Below, one piece after another: positions 38,072 to 46,465 of a stretch of DNA of 52,314 nucleotides (its first letter is position 1; the number at the start of each line of letters is the position of its first letter). This DNA comes from Candidatus Sumerlaeota bacterium (lineage in GTDB: Bacteria > Sumerlaeota > Sumerlaeia > JADFCT01): NCBI GenBank assembly GCA_026398575.1, contig JAPLSP010000170.1, positions 1-52,314 of the forward strand, read 5' to 3'. Position numbers and translations under genes: made by a program. The notes under the pieces were generated by a model. It worked only from the letters and a program-made list of their open reading frames with translations, did no database searches and was not told the DNA's origin.

Positions 38072-38325
38072 GATTAATGTAAAATGGAAAATGAGAAATA
38101 GTGAATGTAAAATGGAAAATGAGAAAGGAGAAATGTAAAATGAAAGTCGCAAAGAGAAACAACCGGATTGCCGCGTCCTTACTAGCGAATGCCAACAATG
38201 GAAATTCGCGCGTTCGCTCGTTTCGTCATTTCTCATTTCTCATTTCTCATTTCTCATTTTGCATTTCTCATTTGCGCTTTCTCGTTTCTCATTTCTCATT
38301 TCTCCTTTTACATTTTACATTAATC
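38072..38325. repeat. large inverted 7-nt repeat element contributing the start and signal peptide of the next gene
   Basis: Left arm 38072-38146 (AATGAGAAATG-type units) and right arm 38221-38325 (TTTCTCA units, ten or more) around a 74-nt spacer. The outer 15 bases are exact inverted repeats: GATTAATGTAAAATG at 38072-38086 and its complement at 38311-38325. AAGGAG and the ATG of the next gene lie in the left arm. Confidence 0.88.
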
Positions 38326-39093
38326 TTTTCCCTGTCTCCGTTCGCTTTGGCGGCCCCAACCAAAGAGTTCGACGCCGCCAAGGTCAAGTTGTTGTCTCCG
38401 TATCAGTTGCGCGAGGTTTTTCGCGAGGCCAATGACCTGTATTCGGAGAAAGACTTCGCAGGCGCCGCGCAGCGCTATACGGCGCTGATCACCGCAGGAA
38501 TGCATTATCCGGAAATTTATTACAATGCCGGCATCGCTTATGCGAAGGCGAGCGAGCCGGGATTGGCCGTTTGGAGCTTCGAAAAAGCGGCGCGCCTGGC
38601 GCCGCGCGACGCGGATATCCGCGCCAGTCTGCTGCGGTTGTCGCCGCCGGAAAATCATCCCGCGTCCTTCGTTTTGTTTTGGCCGTTCATTGCTTTCGCG
38701 GGATTCTTCACGCTTCAGGAATCGCTGCTGATCGCGGCAGGCGCCTGGTGGATCGGCTTGCTGGGATTCGCCCTTGCGGCGCTGGGACGGCATCCGCGAC
38801 TGCGCAGCTGGATGCGGACGCTCGGGAGACTGGGCACGATTGCCCTCATCATCTTTGCCGTCATCGCAGGCGCAAAGGCCTACAGCCAATATGGAAAAGA
38901 TTGGGCGATCGTGACCGCCTCCGGCGTAGTGATCGGCCATTCGGCGCCGAGCCTGGAAGCCGGCAAGGATTTCGATCTGCCGGCCGGCTTGCGCGTCCTG
39001 CGCGCCGCCAATCTTGCGGGCGGCTGGACGGAAATCAAACTGCCGAACGGCAGCCGGACGTTTGTCCCCGCCAACGACCTGCGCCCGCTCTAA
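38140..39093 (+). CDS. batE: BatE-like TPR/SH3 protein
   Basis: 317 residues. AAGGAG is 9 nt before the ATG at 38140; GTG at 38101 would add 13 repeat-coded residues. Residues ~28-62 are a seven-residue periodic hydrophobic stretch (SHFSFLI, SHFSFCI, SHLRFLV, SHFSFLL) ending SPFALAA, serving as signal peptide. A TPR region (LREVFREANDLYSEKDFAGAAQRYTALI) is followed by two TM helices (~180-235) and a C-terminal SH3-like domain (KDWAIVTASGVVIGHSAPS, then GWTEIKLPNGSRTFVPANDLRPL). This is the BatE architecture. Confidence 0.82.
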   Translation: MKVAKRNNRIAASLLANANNGNSRVRSFRHFSFLISHFSFCISHLRFLVSHFSFLLLHFTLIFSLSPFALAAPTKEFDAAKVKLLSPYQLREVFREANDLYSEKDFAGAAQRYTALITAGMHYPEIYYNAGIAYAKASEPGLAVWSFEKAARLAPRDADIRASLLRLSPPENHPASFVLFWPFIAFAGFFTLQESLLIAAGAWWIGLLGFALAALGRHPRLRSWMRTLGRLGTIALIIFAVIAGAKAYSQYGKDWAIVTASGVVIGHSAPSLEAGKDFDLPAGLRVLRAANLAGGWTEIKLPNGSRTFVPANDLRPL

Positions 39094-39200
39094 TCGCACT
39101 CCTCTTTGCCCCATCCGCCTTGCCCCCTCCTATGCTCTTCGTTCAGCTGACCCATCTTATGCGCTTCGTCCACCCCGTCCACCATTCCGCATTGACCGGC
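39094..39200 (+). repeat. degenerate repeat block after batE
   Basis: C/T-rich sequence with two related copies of about 27 nt (CTCCTATGCTCTTCG type at ~39129, CATCTTATGCGCTTCG type at ~39153) and CCGTCCACC repeats. Weaker than the other blocks. Confidence 0.45.
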
Positions 39201-39278
39201 AGATAAAAAATCGCCGATACTTTTCCGGCGTTTGCTCTTTGGCGCGCTGGAACCATATCTCACCTGGGAAAGGGTCTA

Positions 39279-40391
39279 ATGATGAAGAAAATATTCTCCA
39301 TGATTGCGGCGGCGATGATTGCCGCCTTGATTGGCGGCGCCATCATCGGCTGCGGCGGCGACAGCAGTTCCGGCGCCAAGAAGGAAGGCGCCGCAACGGG
39401 CGCGGACGCAAAGAAAGCGGGAGGCGGCGCCAAATCCGGCGGAGCAAGCAGCGACGTCGAGCCGATCGCCTGGTATGGCTGCATGCCGCATCCCTATATC
39501 AGCGAAGTGAAGGCGGGCGTGGAAGCCTGCGCGAAGGACCTGAACGTCAAGATATTCACCATGGTCGGCCAGGAATGGACGCAGGACAACGAAAACCAAA
39601 ACGTCGAATCGCTCTCAACCAAAGGGCACAAGGCGTTCAGCATTTATCCCGCCGACGCCGCCGGCGCCAATGGCTTGTTCAAGGGGCTGACGAGCAAAGG
39701 CTTCCCGGTGGTGGCCTACGGCGCCGAGCCGGGCCTCCCGACGCCGGCCTCTTTCACCGTGGCCACGGACATCAAAGGCGCGGCGATGGCCGCCTGCGAG
39801 GAACTCATCAAGCTGATGGGCGACAAGGGCAATATCCTGAACGTCCTCGAAACCGTGACCGATATCAACACCAGGAAACGCGACGAAGGCATCAAGGAAA
39901 TCGTCGCCAAGCACCCGAACGTCAAAATCATCCAGACCATCGCCGATATGACGCAGGTGGCCGAAGCGACCAACAAGATTCAGAGCGCCCTGGCCGCGCG
40001 TGGCGGAGAGATTGACGGCATCATCACCACCGGCTACAACCCGACGATCGCGGCGGCGGCCATCCTGACCGAATGGCACAAGAATCCGGGAAACAAGCGC
40101 ATCAAATACATCGGCATTGACACCGGCCCGACGGTCCTCCAGGCCATCCGCGATGGTTCGATTGACGCGACGCTCGCACAGAATCCCTTCGGCCACGGCT
40201 ACATTCCCTGCGCCATCTTGAAGCTGATGCTGGACGGCTGGAAGCCAGTCAAAGATTATCAGTTCGTCAACGCGGGCATGCTCATCGTCAACAAGAGCAA
40301 CGTTGACACCTACTCGCAGGAAGTGCGAAAAATCACCGACGGCATCCTGGCCGATTTGAAAACAAAATACCTGACGCCGCCCGCGAAATAA
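39279..40391 (+). CDS. sugar ABC transporter substrate-binding lipoprotein
   Basis: 370 residues. Signal peptide with lipobox IIG-C24 and a Ser/Ala/Gly linker, then a periplasmic binding protein fold of the ribose/rhamnose/AI-2 type (Peripla_BP_4): IAWYGCMPHPYISEVKAGVEACAKDL, then VESLSTKGHKAFSIYPAD, IIQTIADMTQVAEATNKIQSAL and IGIDTGPTVLQAIRDGSIDATLAQNPFGHGY. It captures a sugar for the ATPase and permease at 41213-43939. The transporter genes are split by a toxin-antitoxin-like pair. Confidence 0.92.
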   Translation: MMKKIFSMIAAAMIAALIGGAIIGCGGDSSSGAKKEGAATGADAKKAGGGAKSGGASSDVEPIAWYGCMPHPYISEVKAGVEACAKDLNVKIFTMVGQEWTQDNENQNVESLSTKGHKAFSIYPADAAGANGLFKGLTSKGFPVVAYGAEPGLPTPASFTVATDIKGAAMAACEELIKLMGDKGNILNVLETVTDINTRKRDEGIKEIVAKHPNVKIIQTIADMTQVAEATNKIQSALAARGGEIDGIITTGYNPTIAAAAILTEWHKNPGNKRIKYIGIDTGPTVLQAIRDGSIDATLAQNPFGHGYIPCAILKLMLDGWKPVKDYQFVNAGMLIVNKSNVDTYSQEVRKITDGILADLKTKYLTPPAK

Positions 40392-40428
40392 GGATCGTGC
40401 AAAACTTTAATTCAGGAGGTGCTGGTTT

Positions 40429-40821
40429 ATGTCAATAATCAATATCACTCAATCAGGAATTTCCTCGGAAATCTTTAGCCGTGTTGCCAATGAGGGCGAA
40501 AGAATTCGTGTCAGAAATAAAAAGGGAAAATCAATCGTTCTTGTGCCGGAAAAAGACTGGCGAAAATTCGAAAAAGCAGGCAGGTCCTCGACCTTGAGGA
40601 TTCGGCCCCCGTACGCAAGAACTCCGAATCTTGCCAAACCAAAAACGAGCCTTTCCAAATCGAAGTATTCTATTGAGTACTTGCGCTCGCTTAGCCCGGC
40701 GGAACAGGCGAAAATATTCAAGAAAGCCGTCATGCGCGTAAGGAAAGACTACTGCAAAGGAGGGAACTTGGCCGGTTTCGAGGCCTGTGGCCCGGAGGAT
40801 TTCTATGATCAATCCGCATAG
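40429..40821 (+). CDS. antitoxin-like protein
   Basis: 130 residues. The N-terminal half (ITQSGISSEIFSRVANEGERIRVRNKKGKSIVLVPEKDWRKFEKA) resembles the Phd/YefM antitoxin fold, followed by a basic linker and a C-terminal helical segment likely to wrap the toxin. GGAGGT is 8 nt before the ATG. It overlaps the toxin gene by 17 nt. More AT-rich than the transporter genes around it. Confidence 0.65.
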   Translation: MSIINITQSGISSEIFSRVANEGERIRVRNKKGKSIVLVPEKDWRKFEKAGRSSTLRIRPPYARTPNLAKPKTSLSKSKYSIEYLRSLSPAEQAKIFKKAVMRVRKDYCKGGNLAGFEACGPEDFYDQSA

Positions 40822-41152
40822 AGGCGATATCTGGCTGATTCGATTTGACCCTCAAGAAGGTTCCGAGATTGCTAAAACTCGTCCCGGAGTTGTGATGAAT
40901 CTTGATCTGGTAGGGCGATTGGCTTTGCGAATCGTCGTTCCGCTGACGGACTGGAAAGAGTATTACACAGAAACTCCCTGGCTCTTATATGTTTCTCCAA
41001 GCCGTGTTAATAACCTGGCAAAGGAATGTGCAGCGGACTGCAATCAGATAAAGTTGCTGTCGTTGACACGGTTTATAAAGAAGATAGGGCGGATGGAGTT
41101 GTCCAAACTTGATTCAATTGCCGCCCGCGTTGCATATTGCATAGGCGCGTAA
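40805..41152 (+). CDS. PemK/MazF-type toxin
   Basis: 115 residues. N-terminal HRGDIWLIRFDPQEGSEIAKTRPGVVMNLD is the classic MazF/PemK start (GDIW...G.E..K.RP.VV), and CNQIKLLSLTRFIKKIGRM matches the conserved later core. These are mRNA endoribonucleases. GGAGG lies 6 nt before the ATG, which is inside the antitoxin gene, so translation is coupled. The pair sits inside a sugar ABC operon, between the binding protein and the ATPase. Confidence 0.88.
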   Translation: MINPHRGDIWLIRFDPQEGSEIAKTRPGVVMNLDLVGRLALRIVVPLTDWKEYYTETPWLLYVSPSRVNNLAKECAADCNQIKLLSLTRFIKKIGRMELSKLDSIAARVAYCIGA

Positions 41153-41212
41153 GCGGCGCGGACACTTATGTAAGAGCATTAAAAGCATTCTCTCTCGATA
41201 CCGAGGCCCGTC

Positions 41213-42721
41213 TTGTTGGAGTTAAATTCCATCAGCAAAAGTTTTCCCGGCGTCAAGGCGCTGGACGATGTTTCGCTGCGATTCGAGCCGGGCGAAATTC
41301 ATGCGCTCGTCGGCGAAAACGGCGCCGGCAAGAGCACGGCCATCAAAATCATCACCGGCATTTATCAGCCCGATTCCGGCCAGATCATTTACGACGGCAA
41401 GCCGCTGCATTTCCGCACCTATCACGACAGCCTCCGCGCCGGAATAGACATCGTCTTCCAGGAAATCCAGATCATCCCCGAATCCAGCATCGCCGAGAAC
41501 ATCATGCTCGATAAGATGATCGCCTACGGTTCGACGGGGATCGTCAACTGGAAAGCGGTCAATGCGACGGCGAAAAGATACATGGACATGGTGGGCCTGT
41601 CCTTCCCGCCGACCATGCGCATGCGCCGCCTGAGCGCCGCGCACAAACAGCTGACGCAGATCGCCAAGGCGCTGGCCGCCAATGCCCGCGTGCTGCTGCT
41701 CGATGAGCCAACCAGCTCGCTCACCGATCACGAGGCGCAGAATCTTTTCCGCATTCTGCGCGAGCTGAAGAGCCAGGGCGTCACGATCATTTTCGTCTCT
41801 CACAAATTCGAGGAGGTTTTCGCGCTCTGCGACAAGGTCAGCGTCTTGCGCGACGGCAAATTCGTCGGGACGCGTGCGATCTCGGAGCTGACTATTCCCG
41901 ATCTGGTCCAGATGATGATCGGACGCGACTGCAAGGACGAACATCTCGGCGCGCTTGACGTGGATCGCACGGTCGAGGTGATGAAAGCCGATCATATCAA
42001 ACGCGCCGAAAAGGCCGACGATGTCAGCTTCACGCTTTATGAAGGCGAGGTGCTCGGCTTTTATGGATTGGTGGGAGCGGGCCGCACGGAGATGGCGCGC
42101 ATCATCATCGGCGAGGACCGGATGGATTCGGGCGCGCTCTACGTGCGCGGACAGAGGACGCATATCCGCAACGTCGGCGACAGCCTCTATCGCTATCGCA
42201 TCGGATACGTCACCGAAAATCGCAAGGAGGAAGGCCTGCTCCTGAAATCGCCCGTGCAGACCAACATCACGATCACGATCTGGCGCAACATCATCAACCG
42301 TTTCACGCGCTGCATCAATCCGCGCGCCGAGGTGGACATCGCCCGGCGCATGGTGGGTGATCTCAGCATCAAGACGCCGGACTTGAATCAGCGAACCGAG
42401 AACCTGAGCGGCGGCAATCAGCAGAAAATCTGCATCGCCAAATGGCTGGCTGCCGATTGCGACATCCTGATCATTGACGAACCGACCGTGGGCGTGGACA
42501 TCGGCGCCAAGGAGCAGATACACCGGCTGATTTGGGAACTGGCCAAGAAGCGGCGAAAATCCATCATCCTTATCTCCTCGGACATGCCCGAAATCATCAA
42601 GGTCTCAAGCCGCATCCTTGTCTTCAAAGAACAGCGTATCGTTGGCGAAATCACCGGCGTGGATGAAAAAAACAAAACCTACGAAGAAGTCAGCACAGCT
42701 ATCGGACAATACCTGGCTTAG
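41213..42721 (+). CDS. sugar ABC transporter ATPase, two NBDs (RbsA/MglA-like)
   Basis: 502 residues with two nucleotide-binding domains. The first has Walker A GENGAGKST and Walker B LLLDEPTSSLTDHE, with an atypical signature region (RRLSAAHKQLTQIAKAL). The second has a degenerate Walker A (GLVGAGRTE) and a clear signature LSGGNQQK with ILIIDEPTVGVDIGA, as usual for this family. Starts at TTG (41213 or 41216) with GAGG upstream; no ATG fits. The weak start may reflect the nearby toxin-antitoxin insertion. Confidence 0.92.
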   Translation: MLELNSISKSFPGVKALDDVSLRFEPGEIHALVGENGAGKSTAIKIITGIYQPDSGQIIYDGKPLHFRTYHDSLRAGIDIVFQEIQIIPESSIAENIMLDKMIAYGSTGIVNWKAVNATAKRYMDMVGLSFPPTMRMRRLSAAHKQLTQIAKALAANARVLLLDEPTSSLTDHEAQNLFRILRELKSQGVTIIFVSHKFEEVFALCDKVSVLRDGKFVGTRAISELTIPDLVQMMIGRDCKDEHLGALDVDRTVEVMKADHIKRAEKADDVSFTLYEGEVLGFYGLVGAGRTEMARIIIGEDRMDSGALYVRGQRTHIRNVGDSLYRYRIGYVTENRKEEGLLLKSPVQTNITITIWRNIINRFTRCINPRAEVDIARRMVGDLSIKTPDLNQRTENLSGGNQQKICIAKWLAADCDILIIDEPTVGVDIGAKEQIHRLIWELAKKRRKSIILISSDMPEIIKVSSRILVFKEQRIVGEITGVDEKNKTYEEVSTAIGQYLA

Positions 42722-42763
42722 CGATTATTCTTGGACCATACGATAATCATTTGAAGGTGTTCT

Positions 42764-43939
42764 ATGGAAAGCAATAAACCAGATAAAGACAAATCTGGAC
42801 CAAAAATTCAAGAATCCGACGCGTCAGACCGGTCCGACGCGTCCGACCGGTCCGACGCGTCCGACCGGTCCGACGCGTCTGACACACCCAAAGCGCCTGC
42901 CTCGTCGCTGGCGCTTGCAGTTTCAGTGGCGCCGATGCGGGCCGCCGGGCAGCTCTTCAGCGGGCGGACCATCGGCCTGGTCATTTCCACCGCTATCTTA
43001 TTCGGCGCACTGGCCGTCATCTCCGGAAATTTCCTGGCCGCCTATACGATGAAGATCATTTCGGTGTGGGTGGCCTTTTTCGTTTTGATCGCGCTGTCGC
43101 AGGCGATGTGTCTTGTGGTCGGGGGGATGAACCTTTCCGTCGGCGCCATCGGCAGCATCACCACCGTCGTGCTCGGACTCTGCATGGACAAGATGGGGCT
43201 TTCGGGCTGGCTCGCCGTTCCCGTCACGCTCGTAGCGGGCGCCGTCGCTGGAATGATCAACGGCCAGCTAATGACGCGCCTGAAGATTGACTCCTTCATT
43301 GTAACGCTATCCATGATGTTTGTGTTCATGGGGATGCGTTCGGGAATTTCCCAGGGATTTCCATACGCGCTGCCCGCCTCCTTCACGTATCTGGGGCAAA
43401 AAGGTTTGCTGGAATCCTTCGGAGCGAAAAATCCGGCGATGGATGTCCCATTGTTCTTCATTCTCGTGATCATCATTCTGATCGCCGTGGCCTATATGTT
43501 TCGCCATACCGTCTTTGGCCGGCGATTGCTGGCCACGGGCGGCAACGCGGATGCAGCGCGCCTGTCCGGCATCAACACCGACGCGATGATCGTTTGGGCC
43601 AATGTTCTCTCTGGATTTTTCGCCGCGCTGGCGGCGATCATGTGGGCCTCGAAGTCCGGTTCCGCGGCGCCCGAAACCGGCGACAACTGGCTGCTGATCT
43701 CCTTCGCCGTGGCCATCATCGGCGGCACGGGGCTCGCGGGCGGGATTGTTTCAGCGGTGGGGATTTTCATGGGCGCCGTTATTTATGAATTGATCAAGTA
43801 CGGCCTGGTGGCGATCAAAGCCAACGACTACTATGCCAATTCGTTCCTCGGCGCGCTCGTCCTGCTGGCGATTGTCGTGGACCGCATTCGCGAAGTTTTG
43901 GACCAACGCCGCAAAACCGCAACGCAACGCGGCAAGTGA
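42764..43939 (+). CDS. sugar ABC transporter permease (RbsC-like)
   Basis: 391 residues. An unusual hydrophilic N-terminus of ~45 residues contains a SDASDR repeat coded by 9-nt DNA units. Then eight to ten TM helices with the family motif CLVVGGMNLSVGAIGSI and a late loop (GRRLLATGGNADAARLSGIN) typical of BPD_transp_2 permeases. Its stop overlaps the GTG start of the lyase gene. Confidence 0.92.
   Translation: MESNKPDKDKSGPKIQESDASDRSDASDRSDASDRSDASDTPKAPASSLALAVSVAPMRAAGQLFSGRTIGLVISTAILFGALAVISGNFLAAYTMKIISVWVAFFVLIALSQAMCLVVGGMNLSVGAIGSITTVVLGLCMDKMGLSGWLAVPVTLVAGAVAGMINGQLMTRLKIDSFIVTLSMMFVFMGMRSGISQGFPYALPASFTYLGQKGLLESFGAKNPAMDVPLFFILVIIILIAVAYMFRHTVFGRRLLATGGNADAARLSGINTDAMIVWANVLSGFFAALAAIMWASKSGSAAPETGDNWLLISFAVAIIGGTGLAGGIVSAVGIFMGAVIYELIKYGLVAIKANDYYANSFLGALVLLAIVVDRIREVLDQRRKTATQRGK
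42815..42883 (+). repeat. 9-nt tandem block in the permease N-terminus
   Basis: Seven contiguous 9-nt units alternating TCCGACGCG and TCCGACCGG, then a degenerate unit. GACCGGTC and GACGCGTC are each palindromes, so both strands read as the same SD-rich peptide. Because 9 is a multiple of 3, unit number can change without a frameshift. Confidence 0.88.
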
Positions 43940-46002
43940 TTATTAAAAGGAAACAAAGCAAGGCAATATTGATAAAGAGAGAGGGAACACGAGACTTGCA
44001 AAACACGATCAGATTTCCGGCAGTCCTAATAATCTGGGCGCTGGCGGCTGTTGCGCAAGCCGATGACTTCGACCTGCTGACAAAGCAGTATAAGGATTAT
44101 ATCTTCGAGCGCGGAGGCGCGCGCGACGCGAAGAATCTGGCCCAGTCGCTGCAGGCCGATGGCTCGTGGCGGGATGTCAACTACCAAGACAAGACGCGCG
44201 GCGGCTGGCAGGCCTACGCGCATCTGACCCGCGTTTATTCGATGGTTCGGGAATATAAGAATCCGCAGGCGGCAAGCCGCAAGGACGCCGCGCTGGGCAG
44301 GGCGATTCATCTGGCGCTGGGATACTGGCTGAAGAACGATTTTCAAAATCCAAACTGGTGGTACAACACGATCGGCGTGCCAATGGTGACCGGCGACATC
44401 GCCATCCTGATGCAGGATGAGCTGACGCCCGACGAGCGCGCGATCATGGTGAACAAGATCATGCCGCGCGGAAAGATCGGCATGACGGGGCAAAACCGCG
44501 TCTGGGTGGCAAGCATCACGCTGGTGCGCGGCATGTTGCTGAAAGACCGCGCGCTGGTCTTGGAGGCCGCGCGCGTGATCGGCGAGGAAATCCGCGTCAC
44601 CAAGCAGGAGGGCATCCAGCCGGATTTCAGTTTTCATCAACACGGCGCGCAGCAGCAGTTCGGAAACTATGGATTGGCTTTCGCGCACAGCGCCGTCTCA
44701 TGGCTCAAAGTTTTCAGCGGTACGCCGTTCGCCTACCCCAAAGAGAAGATGGACATCGTCCACGATTATCTTATCCAGGGCGAGGCGTGGGTCGTTTGGA
44801 AGGGCAGGATGGACTTCAGCAGTTGCGGGCGGCAGCTGGGCCGGGGGACGCAAGCGAGCAAAGGCCGGTCGGTGGCCGACGCCATGGAGCGCATGAAGAC
44901 GGTTGATACGGCGCGCGCCAAGGAATACGAAGCGTTTCTCAAGCGAAACCAGGAAGGCGCTGTCAACGATCTGATCGGCAATCGCAACTTCTGGCGCTCG
45001 GACTATATGATCCAGCGCCGCCCCGGTTTTTATGCCTCGGTCAAGATGTGTTCGCGGCGCGTAATCGGAGGCGAAATAGTCAACAGCGAGAACATGTCGG
45101 GCTATCACCTCGCGGACGGCGCCGTTTTCATCTATTGCGCGGGCGCCGAATACGAGGACATCCAGCCGGTCTGGGATTGGCGGATGATCCCCGGAACGAC
45201 GTGCGCGCCGCGCCCCGGCGGACCGCTACGACTGACCAAGAGCTATCACATTGACAGCGACTTTGTCGGCGGCGTCAGCGACGGACAGATCGGCTGCGCC
45301 GCGCTGGACTACGTTCGCGACGGCGTCAAGGCGCGCAAGGCATGGTTCTTCCTCGACGACGCCATCGCCTGCCTCGGCGCCGGGATCGTCAGCGACGCCG
45401 CTGAACCTGTGGTTACAACCATCAATCAGTGCTGGTTGAAAGGGGACGTCCTTGTCTGCGAAAACGGCAAGTCGCGCAAACTAGAGCGCGGCGACCATCG
45501 CCTGCCAAACATCGAATGGGTCTGGCACGACGGCGTCGGATACGTCTTCCCAAATCCATCGAAAGTGAGAATCTCCCTGGGCGAACAGCACGGCAGCTGG
45601 CGCAAAGTGGAGGAAAAGCCGCATGTCTCGGACGCCGACCTCAAAGGCCCCGTCTTTTTGTTGGCGATCGAGCACGGCGTACGCCCGCGCAGCGCCGGCT
45701 ACGCTTATTTGGAATTGCCCGGAGTCAAACCCGAAGCCATGCCGGAAAAAGCCAAACAGCCGGGCATTGCGCTTCTATCAAACACGCCGCGCCTTCAAGC
45801 GGTCTGCAATGCGCAAGGCAATGTCACGCAGGCCGCCTTTTATGAGCCGGGCGCTCTAGACACCCGAAACGCACAGACAATCACAGCAGAGCAACCCTGT
45901 CTATTGATGCTGAATGGCGACGGCGCCACACCGAGCATTACTGTCAGCGATCCCACGCAGAAACTTCCCGCCCCGCCCCGCTACAAAGTCGGGCCTAAAT
46001 AA
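43936..46002 (+). CDS. secreted polysaccharide lyase family 8 (chondroitinase/hyaluronate lyase-like)
   Basis: Up to 688 residues. The alpha-toroid domain contains NPNWWYNTIGVP (~138-149), GQNRVW (~185-190) and the catalytic His/Tyr block FHQHGAQQQFGNYG (H236, Y245), all as in PL8; an Arg in SSCGRQLGR follows. The C-terminal half is beta-sandwich. PL8 enzymes cleave uronic-acid glycans by beta-elimination. Starts at GTG 43936 overlapping the permease stop; TTG 43996 (GAGG upstream) would give a more normal signal peptide (QNTIRFPAVLIIWALAAVAQA). Linked to the transporter and near two sulfatases. Confidence 0.85.
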   Translation: MIIKRKQSKAILIKREGTRDLQNTIRFPAVLIIWALAAVAQADDFDLLTKQYKDYIFERGGARDAKNLAQSLQADGSWRDVNYQDKTRGGWQAYAHLTRVYSMVREYKNPQAASRKDAALGRAIHLALGYWLKNDFQNPNWWYNTIGVPMVTGDIAILMQDELTPDERAIMVNKIMPRGKIGMTGQNRVWVASITLVRGMLLKDRALVLEAARVIGEEIRVTKQEGIQPDFSFHQHGAQQQFGNYGLAFAHSAVSWLKVFSGTPFAYPKEKMDIVHDYLIQGEAWVVWKGRMDFSSCGRQLGRGTQASKGRSVADAMERMKTVDTARAKEYEAFLKRNQEGAVNDLIGNRNFWRSDYMIQRRPGFYASVKMCSRRVIGGEIVNSENMSGYHLADGAVFIYCAGAEYEDIQPVWDWRMIPGTTCAPRPGGPLRLTKSYHIDSDFVGGVSDGQIGCAALDYVRDGVKARKAWFFLDDAIACLGAGIVSDAAEPVVTTINQCWLKGDVLVCENGKSRKLERGDHRLPNIEWVWHDGVGYVFPNPSKVRISLGEQHGSWRKVEEKPHVSDADLKGPVFLLAIEHGVRPRSAGYAYLELPGVKPEAMPEKAKQPGIALLSNTPRLQAVCNAQGNVTQAAFYEPGALDTRNAQTITAEQPCLLMLNGDGATPSITVSDPTQKLPAPPRYKVGPK

Positions 46003-46032
46003 AGGGGCGCAATAATCGAGGAGGAATGACGC

Positions 46033-46461
46033 ATGGTAATCCATTCATTGCTTGAGCGCGCCCTGATGCTGGCTGCCCGCGCCCATACGGGGCAAAAAGA
46101 CAAGGCCGGACAGCCCTATATCCTCCATCCGTTGCGCGTTATGATACGCGTGAAAACCGAAGAACAGATGATTGTCGCCCTGCTGCATGATGTGATCGAG
46201 GATTCCGATTTCACACTCAAGGATCTTCTCGATGAAAAATTTCCAGCTCCCATCCTCAAGGCGATAAAATTGCTGACGCATGACAAGGATATTTCGTACG
46301 ACGATTATCTGAAGAGACTGCGTCCGAATCCCATCGCGCGCGCCGTCAAGCTGGCCGACCTCGAAGACAACATGGATATCCGGCGTCTGGACGAATTAAC
46401 GGACCGCGATGTCGCGCGACTTCGGCGGTATCAGAAAGCGTGGAAGCAACTGGCGCGATAA
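46033..46461 (+). CDS. small HD hydrolase, MESH1/SpoT-like
   Basis: 142 residues. H18 (ARAHTGQKDKAGQPYILHP), H32, H52-D53 (LLHDVIEDSD) and the later KLADLEDNMD reproduce the metal site and order of the (p)ppGpp hydrolase domain of RelA/SpoT, without the synthetase or regulatory domains. It may hydrolyse alarmones or a related nucleotide. AGGAGG is 8 nt before the ATG. It is last in the transporter-lyase operon and ends 4 nt from the convergent phosphatase gene. Confidence 0.8.
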   Translation: MVIHSLLERALMLAARAHTGQKDKAGQPYILHPLRVMIRVKTEEQMIVALLHDVIEDSDFTLKDLLDEKFPAPILKAIKLLTHDKDISYDDYLKRLRPNPIARAVKLADLEDNMDIRRLDELTDRDVARLRRYQKAWKQLAR

Positions 46462-46465
46462 ATGA

